Assembly: GCA_963592185.1 (NCBI GenBank)
Contig: CAVAVT010000039.1
Location: 1 to 13,796 of the forward strand
Reading direction: 5' to 3'
From: CAVAVT01 sp963592185
GTDB lineage: Bacteria > Bacillota > Negativicutes > Selenomonadales > Selenomonadaceae
DNA: 13,796 bases
The notes beneath the pieces were generated by a model that saw only the letters and a program-made list of their open reading frames with translations, did not search any database and was not told where the DNA came from. Both the position numbers and the translations under genes were made by a program. Below are positions 1 through 7,176 of the stretch, one piece after another (position 1 is the stretch's first letter; every line of letters begins with the position of its first letter).

Positions 1-13
1 CATATCGTAAAAA

Positions 14-58
14 GTAAAATAACTTCCGATAAGTATAAATTATCGGAAGTTATTTTAC
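14..58. terminator. Perfect 19-bp inverted repeat, probable terminator of the gene left of the window
   Basis: Bases 14-32 and 40-58 are exact reverse complements (19 bp, 7-nt loop). The stem has a small GC-rich core (CTTCCGAT). Its arms are T-rich beyond the core, with TTATTTTAC on the plus strand and a longer T-rich tail including TTTTTAC on the minus strand. It therefore looks like a bidirectional intrinsic terminator. It most plausibly ends an unseen gene to the left and insulates lexA from read-through. The plus-strand T tract lies inside the stem, so terminator function is an inference. Confidence 0.6.
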
Positions 59-131
59 GGAATAAAAAAAGGCATCTTTTTTACCTTCTTTAAAATTTAT
101 ATTAAATTTCGTACTTTTGTTTGGTAAGGTG

Positions 132-160
132 TTTTAAACAGAACATATATATGGTATACT
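132..160 (+). promoter_or_regulatory. Probable lexA promoter with extended -10
   Basis: A good -10 hexamer TATACT lies at 155-160, preceded by TG at 152-153 (extended -10). The -35 candidate TTTTAA (132-137, 17-bp spacer) is poor, as expected for an extended -10 promoter. Transcription would start near 167, leaving a leader of about 50 nt before the lexA start. Confidence 0.5.
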
Positions 161-219
161 ATAGGAAAGTATTGGACTAAATATATGTTGTAATATATTT
201 TTGAGAGGAGCAAACAGCT

Positions 220-834
220 ATGGGACGCAATCGTGGCTCAGATGAACGTCAAAAGGAAATTTTTGCTTATATTAAGGAATTTCTCATGGAAAAGGGATAT
301 CCCCCTTCTGTTCGAGAAATCGGAAAGGCTGTAGGTCTGAAATCCAGCTCTACAGTTCATGGCTATCTTAACCGCCTTGAGGAGGCCGGACTTATTAAGC
401 GTGACCCTACAAAGCCAAGGGCAATCGATATTCTGGATGAGAAGCCCTGGGACCGTACTGTACCTGTTCCATTGGTTGGTTCAGTTACAGCCGGTGTACC
501 TATTCTTGCTGAAGAAAATATCGAAGAGGTCTACACCTTCCCTATGGGGCTTCTTGGCACCGAGGACAAGACCTTTATGCTTAAGGTTCAGGGCGAAAGC
601 ATGATTAATGCTGGCATTTACGATGGCGACTTTATCATGGTCCGCCAGCAGGATACCGCTATGGACAATGATATTGTTGTTGCCCTTGTAAATGAAGAAT
701 CTGCCACTGTAAAAAGATTCTTTAAGGAAAAGGACTGTATCCGCCTTCAGCCAGAAAACGATACCATGGATCCTTTCTATGAGAAGAATGTCTCCATCCT
801 CGGAAAAGTTATTGGCATATACCGTCAAATGTAA
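220..834 (+). CDS. lexA: LexA SOS-response repressor / self-cleaving protease
   Basis: LexA represses DNA-damage genes and is inactivated when RecA filaments stimulate its autocleavage. The 204-aa product has normal family length. Residues 1-72 form the winged helix-turn-helix (PSVREIGKAVGLKSSSTVHG region). The scissile Ala-Gly is A91-G92 in VGSVTAGVP. The catalytic dyad is Ser127 (QGESM) and Lys165 (ATVKRF), within the S24 peptidase-like C-terminal domain. The ATG at 220 has a strong ribosome binding site, GAGAGGAG at 203-210, and the protein starts directly with the DNA-binding domain. The gene is monocistronic, lying between the inverted repeat at 14-58 and the terminator at 847-887, and is convergent with the his block. 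No canonical GAAC-N4-GTTC box is seen upstream, only a degenerate candidate at 110-123. Confidence 0.97.
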   Translation: MGRNRGSDERQKEIFAYIKEFLMEKGYPPSVREIGKAVGLKSSSTVHGYLNRLEEAGLIKRDPTKPRAIDILDEKPWDRTVPVPLVGSVTAGVPILAEENIEEVYTFPMGLLGTEDKTFMLKVQGESMINAGIYDGDFIMVRQQDTAMDNDIVVALVNEESATVKRFFKEKDCIRLQPENDTMDPFYEKNVSILGKVIGIYRQM

Positions 835-846
835 TATTCTGTAAAC

Positions 847-887
847 AAAAAGCACTGCGCTATCAATCGATAAGCTCAGTGCTTTTT
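847..887. terminator. Bidirectional intrinsic terminator between lexA and the his/nudC block
   Basis: AAAAAGCACTG (847-857) pairs perfectly with CAGTGCTTTTT (877-887). An inner extension pairs GC/GC and TATC/GATA around a 4-nt loop with one bulged A. The stem is flanked by A5 on one side and T5 on the other, so it can terminate on both strands. It lies 12 bp after the lexA stop and 18 bp after the nudC-like stop on the opposite strand. Confidence 0.88.
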
Positions 888-905
888 ATGTATCTGTTGT
901 TAATA

Positions 906-1772
906 TCAGCAGATATTTCCGTCCTTGAAATTCTTCATCATTTCATTTGTCAGGCTCCAGTCATCCGGCTGCAGGATTACATCCTCTGGCTTAGACCATA
1001 CAGCTTTTGAAAGCTCCTCATGATCTACATGCAGCTCGTTGCTGCCGTCTAGGTCGCAGTAGAATCCGCAGAGAATATCTCCGCTGGAACCCCAGGGCTG
1101 GGATTTGTAGAAGCGGATATTTTTTACCTTTACTCCTACCTCCTCCATTACTTCACGCTTTACGGTTTCTTCAAAGGTTTCACCAATTTCAGTAAAACCG
1201 GCAATAAGCGCATAGTAGGTTACCCCTGGCATGTGCTTTGGAGAATACTTAGTGCAGAGAATTTTATCTCCATCTATTACTCCTACAATTACAGCTGGAT
1301 TGATTCTTGGGAATACCATATTGCCGCAGGCATCGCATTTCATGGCACGCTCTTTGCTGTCATGATGCATATGGCTGCCGCAAGCTCCGCAATACTGGGA
1401 TGTGCGATACCATTTAGAAAGATGCAGCGCTGTGTAATAGCCATAGAATATTTCCTGTGGAGCGGTCTTAGCTTCACGGATATCCCGAACATTTTCAAAT
1501 GCATATCCCTCAGGGATAGTTACCTTATCTTCTCCATACAGGTTCAAAAGATAAAAATTCTGTCCGCTGATTTCAAATACAAAAATACAATTCTCAGGCT
1601 TGCCCAGTTCTTCCCATGTGGGAAAAAGCTGGTCATCACTTTGACCTTTATGGTTATTGCTGTTTACCAGTACATCTCTGCCTTTAAATACGAATACTGT
1701 ATCATTGGCTTCAGGCTTCATGCCAGCTTTGTATGCGTTTAATAACTGTTTTGGTGAAATATCCTGTATCAC
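906..1772 (-). CDS. nudC: NudC-like NAD(H) pyrophosphatase (Nudix hydrolase with zinc ribbon)
   Basis: NudC-family enzymes split NAD(H) into NMN(H) and AMP and can remove NAD caps from RNA. The 288-aa protein has an N-terminal domain, then a four-Cys zinc ribbon (C128xxC131 and C146xxC149). A complete Nudix box follows (G192, E198, R206-E207, E210-E211, G213; pattern GX5EX7REUXEEXGU). The NudC-diagnostic SQPW is at 224-227, but what follows is GSSG rather than the PFPxS of the E. coli enzyme. The start is GTG at 1772: an in-frame TAA lies two codons upstream, and AAGGAT lies about 13 nt ahead. It begins 20 bp after the nitroreductase stop, so the two are probably co-transcribed at the tail of the his operon. 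Substrate assignment is by family only. Confidence 0.87.
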   Translation of the reverse strand: MIQDISPKQLLNAYKAGMKPEANDTVFVFKGRDVLVNSNNHKGQSDDQLFPTWEELGKPENCIFVFEISGQNFYLLNLYGEDKVTIPEGYAFENVRDIREAKTAPQEIFYGYYTALHLSKWYRTSQYCGACGSHMHHDSKERAMKCDACGNMVFPRINPAVIVGVIDGDKILCTKYSPKHMPGVTYYALIAGFTEIGETFEETVKREVMEEVGVKVKNIRFYKSQPWGSSGDILCGFYCDLDGSNELHVDHEELSKAVWSKPEDVILQPDDWSLTNEMMKNFKDGNIC

Positions 1773-1792
1773 TGCTTAATCACAATCCTTAT

Positions 1793-2542
1793 CTATATTT
1801 TTCCTGCATTCGCAGCATACGCAACGAACCGCTCTACTCCATCAAGTCCTAACAGACTGTTTAGTTTCTCATCATCATAGGCACCAATGGCGCAGACTCC
1901 AATTTTCTGCGTATATGCTGCCAAATAGAGGTTTTCACATATATGCCCGGCATCAATGAAAATATATCTATAGGATCTGTCTCCACAGAGCCGTGTTATG
2001 CGATTCATTTCCGCAGACCATATGAAGCTGACTGCCGCCTCCTGGAACATCCCCTTTTTCTCAAAGCAGGAAGCTATCTTTTCAGCAAGTACGCTATCCT
2101 GAGATACCAGCATTATCGGAAGCAAAGCGTGCTCCATTGGCAAAAATCTATATAATCCTTCCTGAAGTCCTTCTACCTTCTGAATGTAGAGCCAGGTTTC
2201 CAGTTCATGCCTGCAACATGCCGATGGAACATTTCTAAGGGTGGTGTTCCCCTGGACGGCCTTTACTCCCTGTGTACACCATAAAAGATATGACAGCTCC
2301 TTTAAGGTTATTGGCTTATTGCTGTAGCTTCTAACAGAGGACCTAAGTTCTATGACTTCCAGAAAATTCACTTCAGTATCTGGCAGCAGATCTGGTTCTG
2401 GCAAAGGGATAATCTGTGCTCCTGCCGGAATTCCAAGTTCAGCTGAAGGAATTGGCATATCAGCAGCGGCAGCCCTCGCCTCATTTACATATTTATGTTT
2501 AGTAATTTCCATGAAATCCTGAATTATATTTTTATTGTCCAA
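1793..2542 (-). CDS. SagB-type nitroreductase-like dehydrogenase (stand-alone)
   Basis: This is a flavin-dependent nitroreductase-superfamily protein. It resembles the SagB/McbC branch, known in RiPP clusters for oxidising azolines to azoles, but many stand-alone members have unknown substrates. Visible signatures with the TTG start: the FMN-binding RSSVRSY region near residues 67-73, an NVPSACCRHELETWL stretch near 104-118 (family usually has PSAG-x-RHPLE), and a C-terminal IFIDAGHICENLYLAA block near 194-209. The start is uncertain. The frame opens at a TTG at 2623 with no ribosome binding site, running through a 14-bp hairpin. The TTG at 2542 (preceded by AAAAGGAG and GGTGAT) or the ATG at 2512 fits family N-termini better. 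No precursor peptide, cyclodehydratase or transporter is nearby, so a RiPP role is not supported. Confidence 0.8.
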   Translation of the reverse strand: MDNKNIIQDFMEITKHKYVNEARAAAADMPIPSAELGIPAGAQIIPLPEPDLLPDTEVNFLEVIELRSSVRSYSNKPITLKELSYLLWCTQGVKAVQGNTTLRNVPSACCRHELETWLYIQKVEGLQEGLYRFLPMEHALLPIMLVSQDSVLAEKIASCFEKKGMFQEAAVSFIWSAEMNRITRLCGDRSYRYIFIDAGHICENLYLAAYTQKIGVCAIGAYDDEKLNSLLGLDGVERFVAYAANAGKI

Positions 2543-2574
2543 AGAATCACCTTCAATCTCCTTTTTACACAGCA

Positions 2575-2606
2575 ATACAGATGCATCCGATTGGGTGCAT
2601 CTGTAT
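2575..2606. repeat. 14-bp hairpin just downstream of hisIE
   Basis: ATACAGATGCATCC (2575-2588) and GGGTGCATCTGTAT (2593-2606) form a 14-bp stem with a 4-nt loop. One position is a G.U pair on the plus-strand RNA and an A.C mismatch on the minus-strand RNA. It lies about 14 nt after the hisIE stop in the spacer before the nitroreductase. No T tract follows on the operon strand, so it is probably not a strong terminator. It could be a partial attenuator, a 3'-end stabiliser or an RNase processing site. Confidence 0.6.
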
Positions 2607-2619
2607 CTGTCAATCAATA

Positions 2620-3324
2620 TCAAAGATCTGGGCGGACCCCGGTCTTTCCTTCAAACTTATGGTAGGCGGCACCATGATGTCTGCCGAAAAGCTCGGCAAA
2701 AAGCTCGTCAGGAGTAATTTTATGGAATGCCAAAAGTACCAGGCAGTGATACCACAAATCTCCCATTTCGTAGACAATTTCTTTTCTATCCATGTTTTTG
2801 GATGCAATAACTGTTTCTACAGCTTCCTCTCCAACCTTTTTCAGGATTTTATCCTGTCCTTTGTCAAAGAGATAATTGGTGTAGGAGCCATCCACAGGAT
2901 GAATCTGACGATCCTTTATTACATCGTAAATCTCATTGAGAACCTGCGCCAGGGATGCCTTTTCCTCCTGCTGGATTACAGCTACACCCTTTTCATTCTT
3001 GTCCAGCCTGCGTCCGGAGAAGCATGAATAGCTTCCAGTATGGCATGCCACACCGGTCTGATGTACGCGGATTAAAAGGGTATCTCCATCACAGTCGTAG
3101 GAGATTTCCTTCACCTTCTGCACATTCCCCGAGGTTTCCCCCTTATTCCAAAGCTGCTGACGGCTTCTGCTAAAGAACCAGGTATAACCTGTTTCCAGAG
3201 TCTTTTTCAAGGACTCCTCATTCATGTATGCCAGCATTAGGACCTGTCCGTTTTCTTCCTGTACAATCGCAGGAACAAGGCCCTTTTCATCATACTTTAC
3301 AACAGACAAATCAATTTCACTCAT
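2620..3324 (-). CDS. hisIE: Bifunctional phosphoribosyl-AMP cyclohydrolase / phosphoribosyl-ATP pyrophosphatase
   Basis: This protein catalyses steps 2 and 3 of histidine synthesis: PR-ATP is hydrolysed to PR-AMP, whose purine ring is then opened to ProFAR. The 234-aa fusion has an N-terminal HisI domain (about 1-108) with SRSR-LW-KGETSGN at 52-67, the Mg-binding DCDGD at 77-81, and Zn-ligand cysteines C78, C94 and C101. The C-terminal HisE domain (about 125-215) is a MazG-like all-alpha pyrophosphatase with acidic residues E166, E167, E170, E186 and D189. The ATG at 3324 overlaps the hisF stop by one base (TAATG), so translation is coupled. It is the last pathway gene of the cluster. Confidence 0.97.
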   Translation of the reverse strand: MSEIDLSVVKYDEKGLVPAIVQEENGQVLMLAYMNEESLKKTLETGYTWFFSRSRQQLWNKGETSGNVQKVKEISYDCDGDTLLIRVHQTGVACHTGSYSCFSGRRLDKNEKGVAVIQQEEKASLAQVLNEIYDVIKDRQIHPVDGSYTNYLFDKGQDKILKKVGEEAVETVIASKNMDRKEIVYEMGDLWYHCLVLLAFHKITPDELFAELFGRHHGAAYHKFEGKTGVRPDL

Positions 3325-4082
3325 TAAAATCTTACCTCCACGCCACGGGATTTAAGATAATCCTTAACTTCCCGCACTGTAAACTGACCGTAGTGAAAAA
3401 CTGATGCTGCCAGTACCGCATCTGCCTTGCCCAAGGTCAGAACATCATAAAAATGTTCAAGCTTTCCGGCACCGCCTGAGGCTATAACAGGAACATTAAC
3501 AGCTTCAGAAACAGCCCTTGTAAGCTCAATATCATAGCCATCCTTAGTGCCGTCTGCATCCATGCTTGTAAGCAATATCTCACCGGCTCCGAGGCTCACA
3601 GCCTTTTTTATCCATTCAAGACAGTCAAGGCCCGTAGGGGTACGGCCGCCATTGATATATACTTCCCAGCTGTGTTCGCCGTTTCTTCTGGCATCTACCG
3701 CCAAAACAACGCACTGGCTTCCGAATTTTTCAGCTCCCTGGCTTATAATGGACGGATCCTTTATGGCCGCTGTATTTACAGAGGTTTTGTCAGCTCCAGC
3801 CTTAAGCATTACACGCATATCCTCAACACTTCTAATTCCGCCGCCTATGGTGAAGGGAATAAATACCTGGGATGCGCAGGCTGAAGCCACATCCACAATG
3901 GTTTTTCTTTCCTCATTTGAGGCTGTAATATCAAGGAAAACAAGCTCATCGGCACGTTCCATATCATACCTTGATGCCAGCTCAACAGGGTCCCCGGCAT
4001 CACGAAGGCCAACAAAATTTGTTCCTTTTACAACACGTCCATTTTTTACATCCAAGCATGGAATGATTCGCTTTGTATACAT
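3324..4082 (-). CDS. hisF: Imidazole glycerol phosphate synthase, cyclase subunit HisF
   Basis: HisF is a (beta/alpha)8 barrel that uses ammonia from HisH to convert PRFAR into imidazole glycerol phosphate and AICAR. With the start at 4082 the protein is 252 aa, normal for HisF, and opens with the family-typical MYTKRIIPCLDVKNGRVVKG. The two catalytic aspartates are D11 (CLDV) and D130 (AVDARR). Phosphate-binding loops include TIGGGIR (79-84) and ASGGAGK (201-207). A longer in-frame start at 4127 would add 15 residues overlapping hisA. It is rejected because GGAGGAAG, inside the hisA end, is correctly spaced for the ATG at 4082. Only one base separates the hisA stop from this ATG. Confidence 0.97.
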   Translation of the reverse strand: MYTKRIIPCLDVKNGRVVKGTNFVGLRDAGDPVELASRYDMERADELVFLDITASNEERKTIVDVASACASQVFIPFTIGGGIRSVEDMRVMLKAGADKTSVNTAAIKDPSIISQGAEKFGSQCVVLAVDARRNGEHSWEVYINGGRTPTGLDCLEWIKKAVSLGAGEILLTSMDADGTKDGYDIELTRAVSEAVNVPVIASGGAGKLEHFYDVLTLGKADAVLAASVFHYGQFTVREVKDYLKSRGVEVRF

Positions 4083-4083
4083 T

Positions 4084-4815
4084 TTAGTCTTCCTCCGCGG
4101 CAAAATCAATGGCTTCACGTAAATCAAGCGAACCTGTGTATATGGATTTGCCTAAAATTACGCCTTCTATGCCATCTTTTTCATGGGCTTTTACAGCACG
4201 GATGTCATCCATAGACTTTACTCCGCCAGAAGCAACAATGCTCACGCCACTTTCTCTTGCAAGTTTTGCCGTTTCTTCAATGTTTACGCCAGATAGTGTG
4301 CCATCTCTTGATATATCGGTATAAATAATGGTTTTTACGCCAGCGTCCTTCATTTCCTTTGCAAGGCTTATTGCATCAATATTTCCAGAGGAACCCCAGC
4401 CATCTACAGCTACTATTCCATCCTTAGCATCAATTCCAACTACAATTTTATTGCCAAATTCTCTGCAGGCTTCCTTGACCAGCCTAGGGTTGCTAACAGC
4501 CACAGAGCCAAGAATCACACGGCTGACACCGATGTCCAGAACGGTGCGGATATCTTCCATAGTACGGATGCCGCCGCCAAGTTCAACTGGAATATTTATG
4601 TGGTCTATAATATCCTTTATTGTTTCAAGATTCCTGGATTTTCCAGCCAAAGCTCCATCCAAGTCCACAAGGTGCAGGTACTCTGCTCCCATGCTTTCCC
4701 ATTTCATAGCCATTTCAGCTGGATTGTTGGAAAAAACCGTTTCCTGGTTGAAATCGCCCTTTACCAAACGCACACATTTACCGGCTCTTATATCAATCGC
4801 AGGGAAAATAATCAT
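4084..4815 (-). CDS. hisA: ProFAR isomerase HisA
   Basis: HisA performs the Amadori rearrangement of ProFAR to PRFAR on a (beta/alpha)8 barrel homologous to HisF. The 243-aa product has normal length. Catalytic acids are D8 (FPAIDIRAG) and D129 (VGIDAKDG). Other HisA hallmarks are VELGGGIR (77-84), YTDISRDGTLSG (165-176) and ASGGV (195-199). The ATG at 4815 has a strong GGAGG ribosome binding site about 9 nt upstream. It follows hisH after 14 bp and is followed one base later by hisF. Confidence 0.97.
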   Translation of the reverse strand: MIIFPAIDIRAGKCVRLVKGDFNQETVFSNNPAEMAMKWESMGAEYLHLVDLDGALAGKSRNLETIKDIIDHINIPVELGGGIRTMEDIRTVLDIGVSRVILGSVAVSNPRLVKEACREFGNKIVVGIDAKDGIVAVDGWGSSGNIDAISLAKEMKDAGVKTIIYTDISRDGTLSGVNIEETAKLARESGVSIVASGGVKSMDDIRAVKAHEKDGIEGVILGKSIYTGSLDLREAIDFAAEED

Positions 4816-4829
4816 TTCAAAAGCCTCCT

Positions 4830-5456
4830 TCAGGACATTACGAAGTTCTCAAGAATCTGGAGACCAACATCTCCTGATTTTTCTGGATGGAACTGTGTGG
4901 CAAGAACATTACCCAGAGCTACAGAGGCGGTAATGGTTTCGCCATACTCAGCGGTTGCTGTTACAACTGAGCGGTCCTCCGGCACAGCATGAAAACTGTG
5001 TACGAAATAAACATAGGGCTGTTCGTTCAGATTTTTGTATATACAGCAATCCTTGTCATATTTAATGGAATTCCATCCCATATGGGGAATTTTCAATCCC
5101 GGAGCATTGATTTTTTTTACAAAGCCCTTTATGATTCCAAGGCCCTCTGCTCCGGGGGACTCTTCGCTGCCCTCAAACAATATCTGAAGGCCTACACATA
5201 TGCCTAAAAGAGGTGTGCCCTCTACAATTTTCTCTTTTAAAAGCGGAATCAATCCTGTTGCCTTTAAATTATCCATGCAGTCTCCAAAGGCCCCTACTCC
5301 CGGCAAAACAAGCTTATCAGCCTTTTTTATTAGTTCAGGGTTATTGGTGACAACAACCTCCTGCTTTTCTGCAGCTGGAATATTTTCTGTACAATGAACC
5401 AAAGCCTTTTCCACACTGAAGAGATTTCCTACTCCGTAATCTATAACAGCTATCAT
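4830..5456 (-). CDS. hisH: Imidazole glycerol phosphate synthase, glutamine amidotransferase subunit HisH
   Basis: HisH hydrolyses glutamine and channels ammonia to HisF; the two form the IGP synthase heterodimer. The 208-aa class-I glutamine amidotransferase has the nucleophile Cys87 in LLGICVGLQILF and the His190/Glu192 pair in QFHPEKSG. It also carries the N-terminal DYGVGNL and the oxyanion-strand region LPGVGAFGDCM (51-61). AAAGGATGAG precedes the ATG at 5456. It sits 36 bp after hisB and 14 bp before hisA. Confidence 0.97.
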   Translation of the reverse strand: MIAVIDYGVGNLFSVEKALVHCTENIPAAEKQEVVVTNNPELIKKADKLVLPGVGAFGDCMDNLKATGLIPLLKEKIVEGTPLLGICVGLQILFEGSEESPGAEGLGIIKGFVKKINAPGLKIPHMGWNSIKYDKDCCIYKNLNEQPYVYFVHSFHAVPEDRSVVTATAEYGETITASVALGNVLATQFHPEKSGDVGLQILENFVMS

Positions 5457-5492
5457 TTGTAACTCATCCTTTCAAGTGACAGCAGGTCCGCA

Positions 5493-6086
5493 TTAAAGCA
5501 TTCCCTTGGTTGAAAGTACGCCCTGTACCTCTGGATTTTTGCTTGAAGCAATATGAAGGGCGTGCCCCAGGGCTTTAAAAATCCCCTCAACCTTATGATG
5601 TGAATTTTTGCCATACAAAACCTTCACATGAAGCGTAATTCCAGCGTTAAAGGCAAATGCCCTCAGGAATTCCTCTGTAAGCTCTGTATCATAATCTCCA
5701 ATCATTGGAGCCATTTCACCGCCATCATATACAAGATATGGTCTGTTGCTTATATCCAGTGAAACCAATATGAGGCTTTCGTCCATAGGCATAAAAAATG
5801 TTCCATAACGGTTTATTCCAGCCTTGTCTCCCAAGGCTTCCTTCACAGCCTGTCCAAGGGCTATGCCGATATCCTCCACGGAATGATGCCCGTCCACGTT
5901 GATATCGCCTTTGCAGGACATGACCATGTCAAAATGTCCATGTACAGTAAAAAGTGTAAGCATATGGTCAAAGAAACCAATGCCGGAATCTATATCAGTA
6001 TGTCCCTTTCCATCAAGACATATAGTTAAGTCGATGTCAGTTTCCCCTGTTTTTCTGAGAACCTTTGACGAACGAGCATCTCCCAT
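5493..6086 (-). CDS. hisB: Imidazoleglycerol-phosphate dehydratase HisB (monofunctional)
   Basis: HisB dehydrates imidazole glycerol phosphate to imidazole acetol phosphate using a Mn centre. Both metal-binding repeats are present: DGHHSVEDIG (about 65-74) and NSHHKVEGIFKALGHAL (about 161-177), along with SGIGFFDHML (about 34-43). The frame opens at an ATG at 6101, but GGAGGG lies inside that extension (6094-6099). It is 4 nt from ATG 6089 and 7 nt from ATG 6086. I choose 6086 (197 aa, a typical length); 6089 is almost as good. There is no fused N-terminal HAD domain, so unlike the E. coli protein this HisB supplies no histidinol-phosphate phosphatase. Confidence 0.95.
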   Translation of the reverse strand: MGDARSSKVLRKTGETDIDLTICLDGKGHTDIDSGIGFFDHMLTLFTVHGHFDMVMSCKGDINVDGHHSVEDIGIALGQAVKEALGDKAGINRYGTFFMPMDESLILVSLDISNRPYLVYDGGEMAPMIGDYDTELTEEFLRAFAFNAGITLHVKVLYGKNSHHKVEGIFKALGHALHIASSKNPEVQGVLSTKGML

Positions 6087-6110
6087 CATATTTCCCTCCA
6101 TAACAGTATT

Positions 6111-7175
6111 TTAAGCTGTAATGCCTTCAACAAATGCTTTTATTAATGAAATGAGCTTGTCATTTTCCTCCCGTACCCCTACGGATATCCGTATACAATT
6201 TTTCAGACGGGAATTACTGCCAAAGCTCCTTACCGCTATTCTTTGTCCAGCTAAGTAGCTGACCAGTTCTGCCGCCTGTTCACTTTCAACCAAGAGGAAG
6301 TTGGTCTGAGACTCAAATACATCAATATGCTCAAGCTTTTTCAGCTCGCTGTATAGGCGTTTGCGCTCAGCAATTGTCATCTGAATCCGTGGAACATATT
6401 CGTGGCGCATCTGATATACAATATCTGCTGTTACCAGAGAAAGCACGTTCATGTGGTAAGGCATAAAAGCTTTTCTCACCAGCTCGCAGATTTCTTCAGA
6501 TGCAATCATGTATCCAACCCTTGCCGCAGCCAGACCGTATGCCTTGGAAAAGGTTCTGCAAACCACAAGATTCGGATATTTTTTAATTAAAGATACAGCT
6601 GACATTCCATAAAATTCCACGTATGCCTCGTCAACTACAACCACGCAGTCAGTGTTCATTAGAACATATTCTATGTCGGATACTGGAACGGCGTTTCCGG
6701 TAGGATTATTTGGGTTGCAGATAACAGCCATTGCTGGTTTTTCGTCCCTTATAGCCCTTACCAGCTTTTCCACATCCAGTGAGTAGTCTATTTCCAATGG
6801 GAACGGTATTCCCTGAGCCTCTGAAATAACAGCATAAGTCTCATACATGGAAAATGAAGGAACAGGATAGATGATTTTATTATCTCTGCCGCCAAAACAG
6901 AAGAATAGCTTTTCTAAAAGCTCGCTTGAGCCATTTCCTAAAAGCACATTCTCTATTTTCACAGAAAAATTACGGGCAATTTGTTCCCTAAGGTCGATTT
7001 CTTCTTCCCCAGGATAGCGGTTGAATGCTACCCTAGAAAGTCTCGCCATAACCCTATCCTCAACGATAGGCGGAAGATTCATATTTGCTTCATTGGCATC
7101 AAGCTTAATCAGCGCATCTGATGCGGCATCCATCGGATAGCTTGCTATATTTTTGAGACACTCTCTAAACTTCAT
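6111..7175 (-). CDS. hisC: Histidinol-phosphate aminotransferase HisC
   Basis: HisC transfers an amino group from glutamate to imidazole acetol phosphate, giving histidinol phosphate. It is a PLP fold-type I aminotransferase of 354 aa with the chosen start. PLP residues visible are Lys211 (TFSKAYGLAAARVGY), the NPNNPTG loop (154-160), Asp182 (VVDEAYVEF) and the N-terminal LDANEANMNLPP motif. The frame extends upstream to 7238 inside hisD. MKFRECLKN at 7175 is preferred because GGGGGA lies about 9 nt upstream and the hisD stop is one base away, the same tight stop-start arrangement as hisA/hisF. Confidence 0.96.
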   Translation of the reverse strand: MKFRECLKNIASYPMDAASDALIKLDANEANMNLPPIVEDRVMARLSRVAFNRYPGEEEIDLREQIARNFSVKIENVLLGNGSSELLEKLFFCFGGRDNKIIYPVPSFSMYETYAVISEAQGIPFPLEIDYSLDVEKLVRAIRDEKPAMAVICNPNNPTGNAVPVSDIEYVLMNTDCVVVVDEAYVEFYGMSAVSLIKKYPNLVVCRTFSKAYGLAAARVGYMIASEEICELVRKAFMPYHMNVLSLVTADIVYQMRHEYVPRIQMTIAERKRLYSELKKLEHIDVFESQTNFLLVESEQAAELVSYLAGQRIAVRSFGSNSRLKNCIRISVGVREENDKLISLIKAFVEGITA

Positions 7176-7176
7176 A

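Noticed and set aside
481..855. Minus-strand 124-codon frame opposite lexA
   Set aside because: It lies entirely against the conserved C-terminal domain of lexA and the terminator, with no known domain.
1793..2620. Azole-forming RiPP gene cluster around the SagB-like gene
   Set aside because: No cyclodehydratase, YcaO, leader peptide or exporter occurs in the window; all neighbours are histidine or Nudix genes.
2543..2623. N-terminal extension of the nitroreductase to the TTG at 2623
   Set aside because: That TTG has no ribosome binding site, the extension crosses a 14-bp hairpin and looks unlike family N-termini, while TTG 2542 is preceded by AAAAGGAG and GGTGAT.
3547..4933. Long plus-strand open frames opposite hisF, hisA and hisH (up to about 200 codons)
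   Set aside because: They are antisense to intact, motif-complete his genes, encode low-complexity Ser/Ala/Pro-rich products and have no ribosome binding sites or recognisable domains.
6087..6101. HisB start at ATG 6101
   Set aside because: The GGAGGG that would drive translation lies inside this extension and is spaced for ATG 6086 or 6089.
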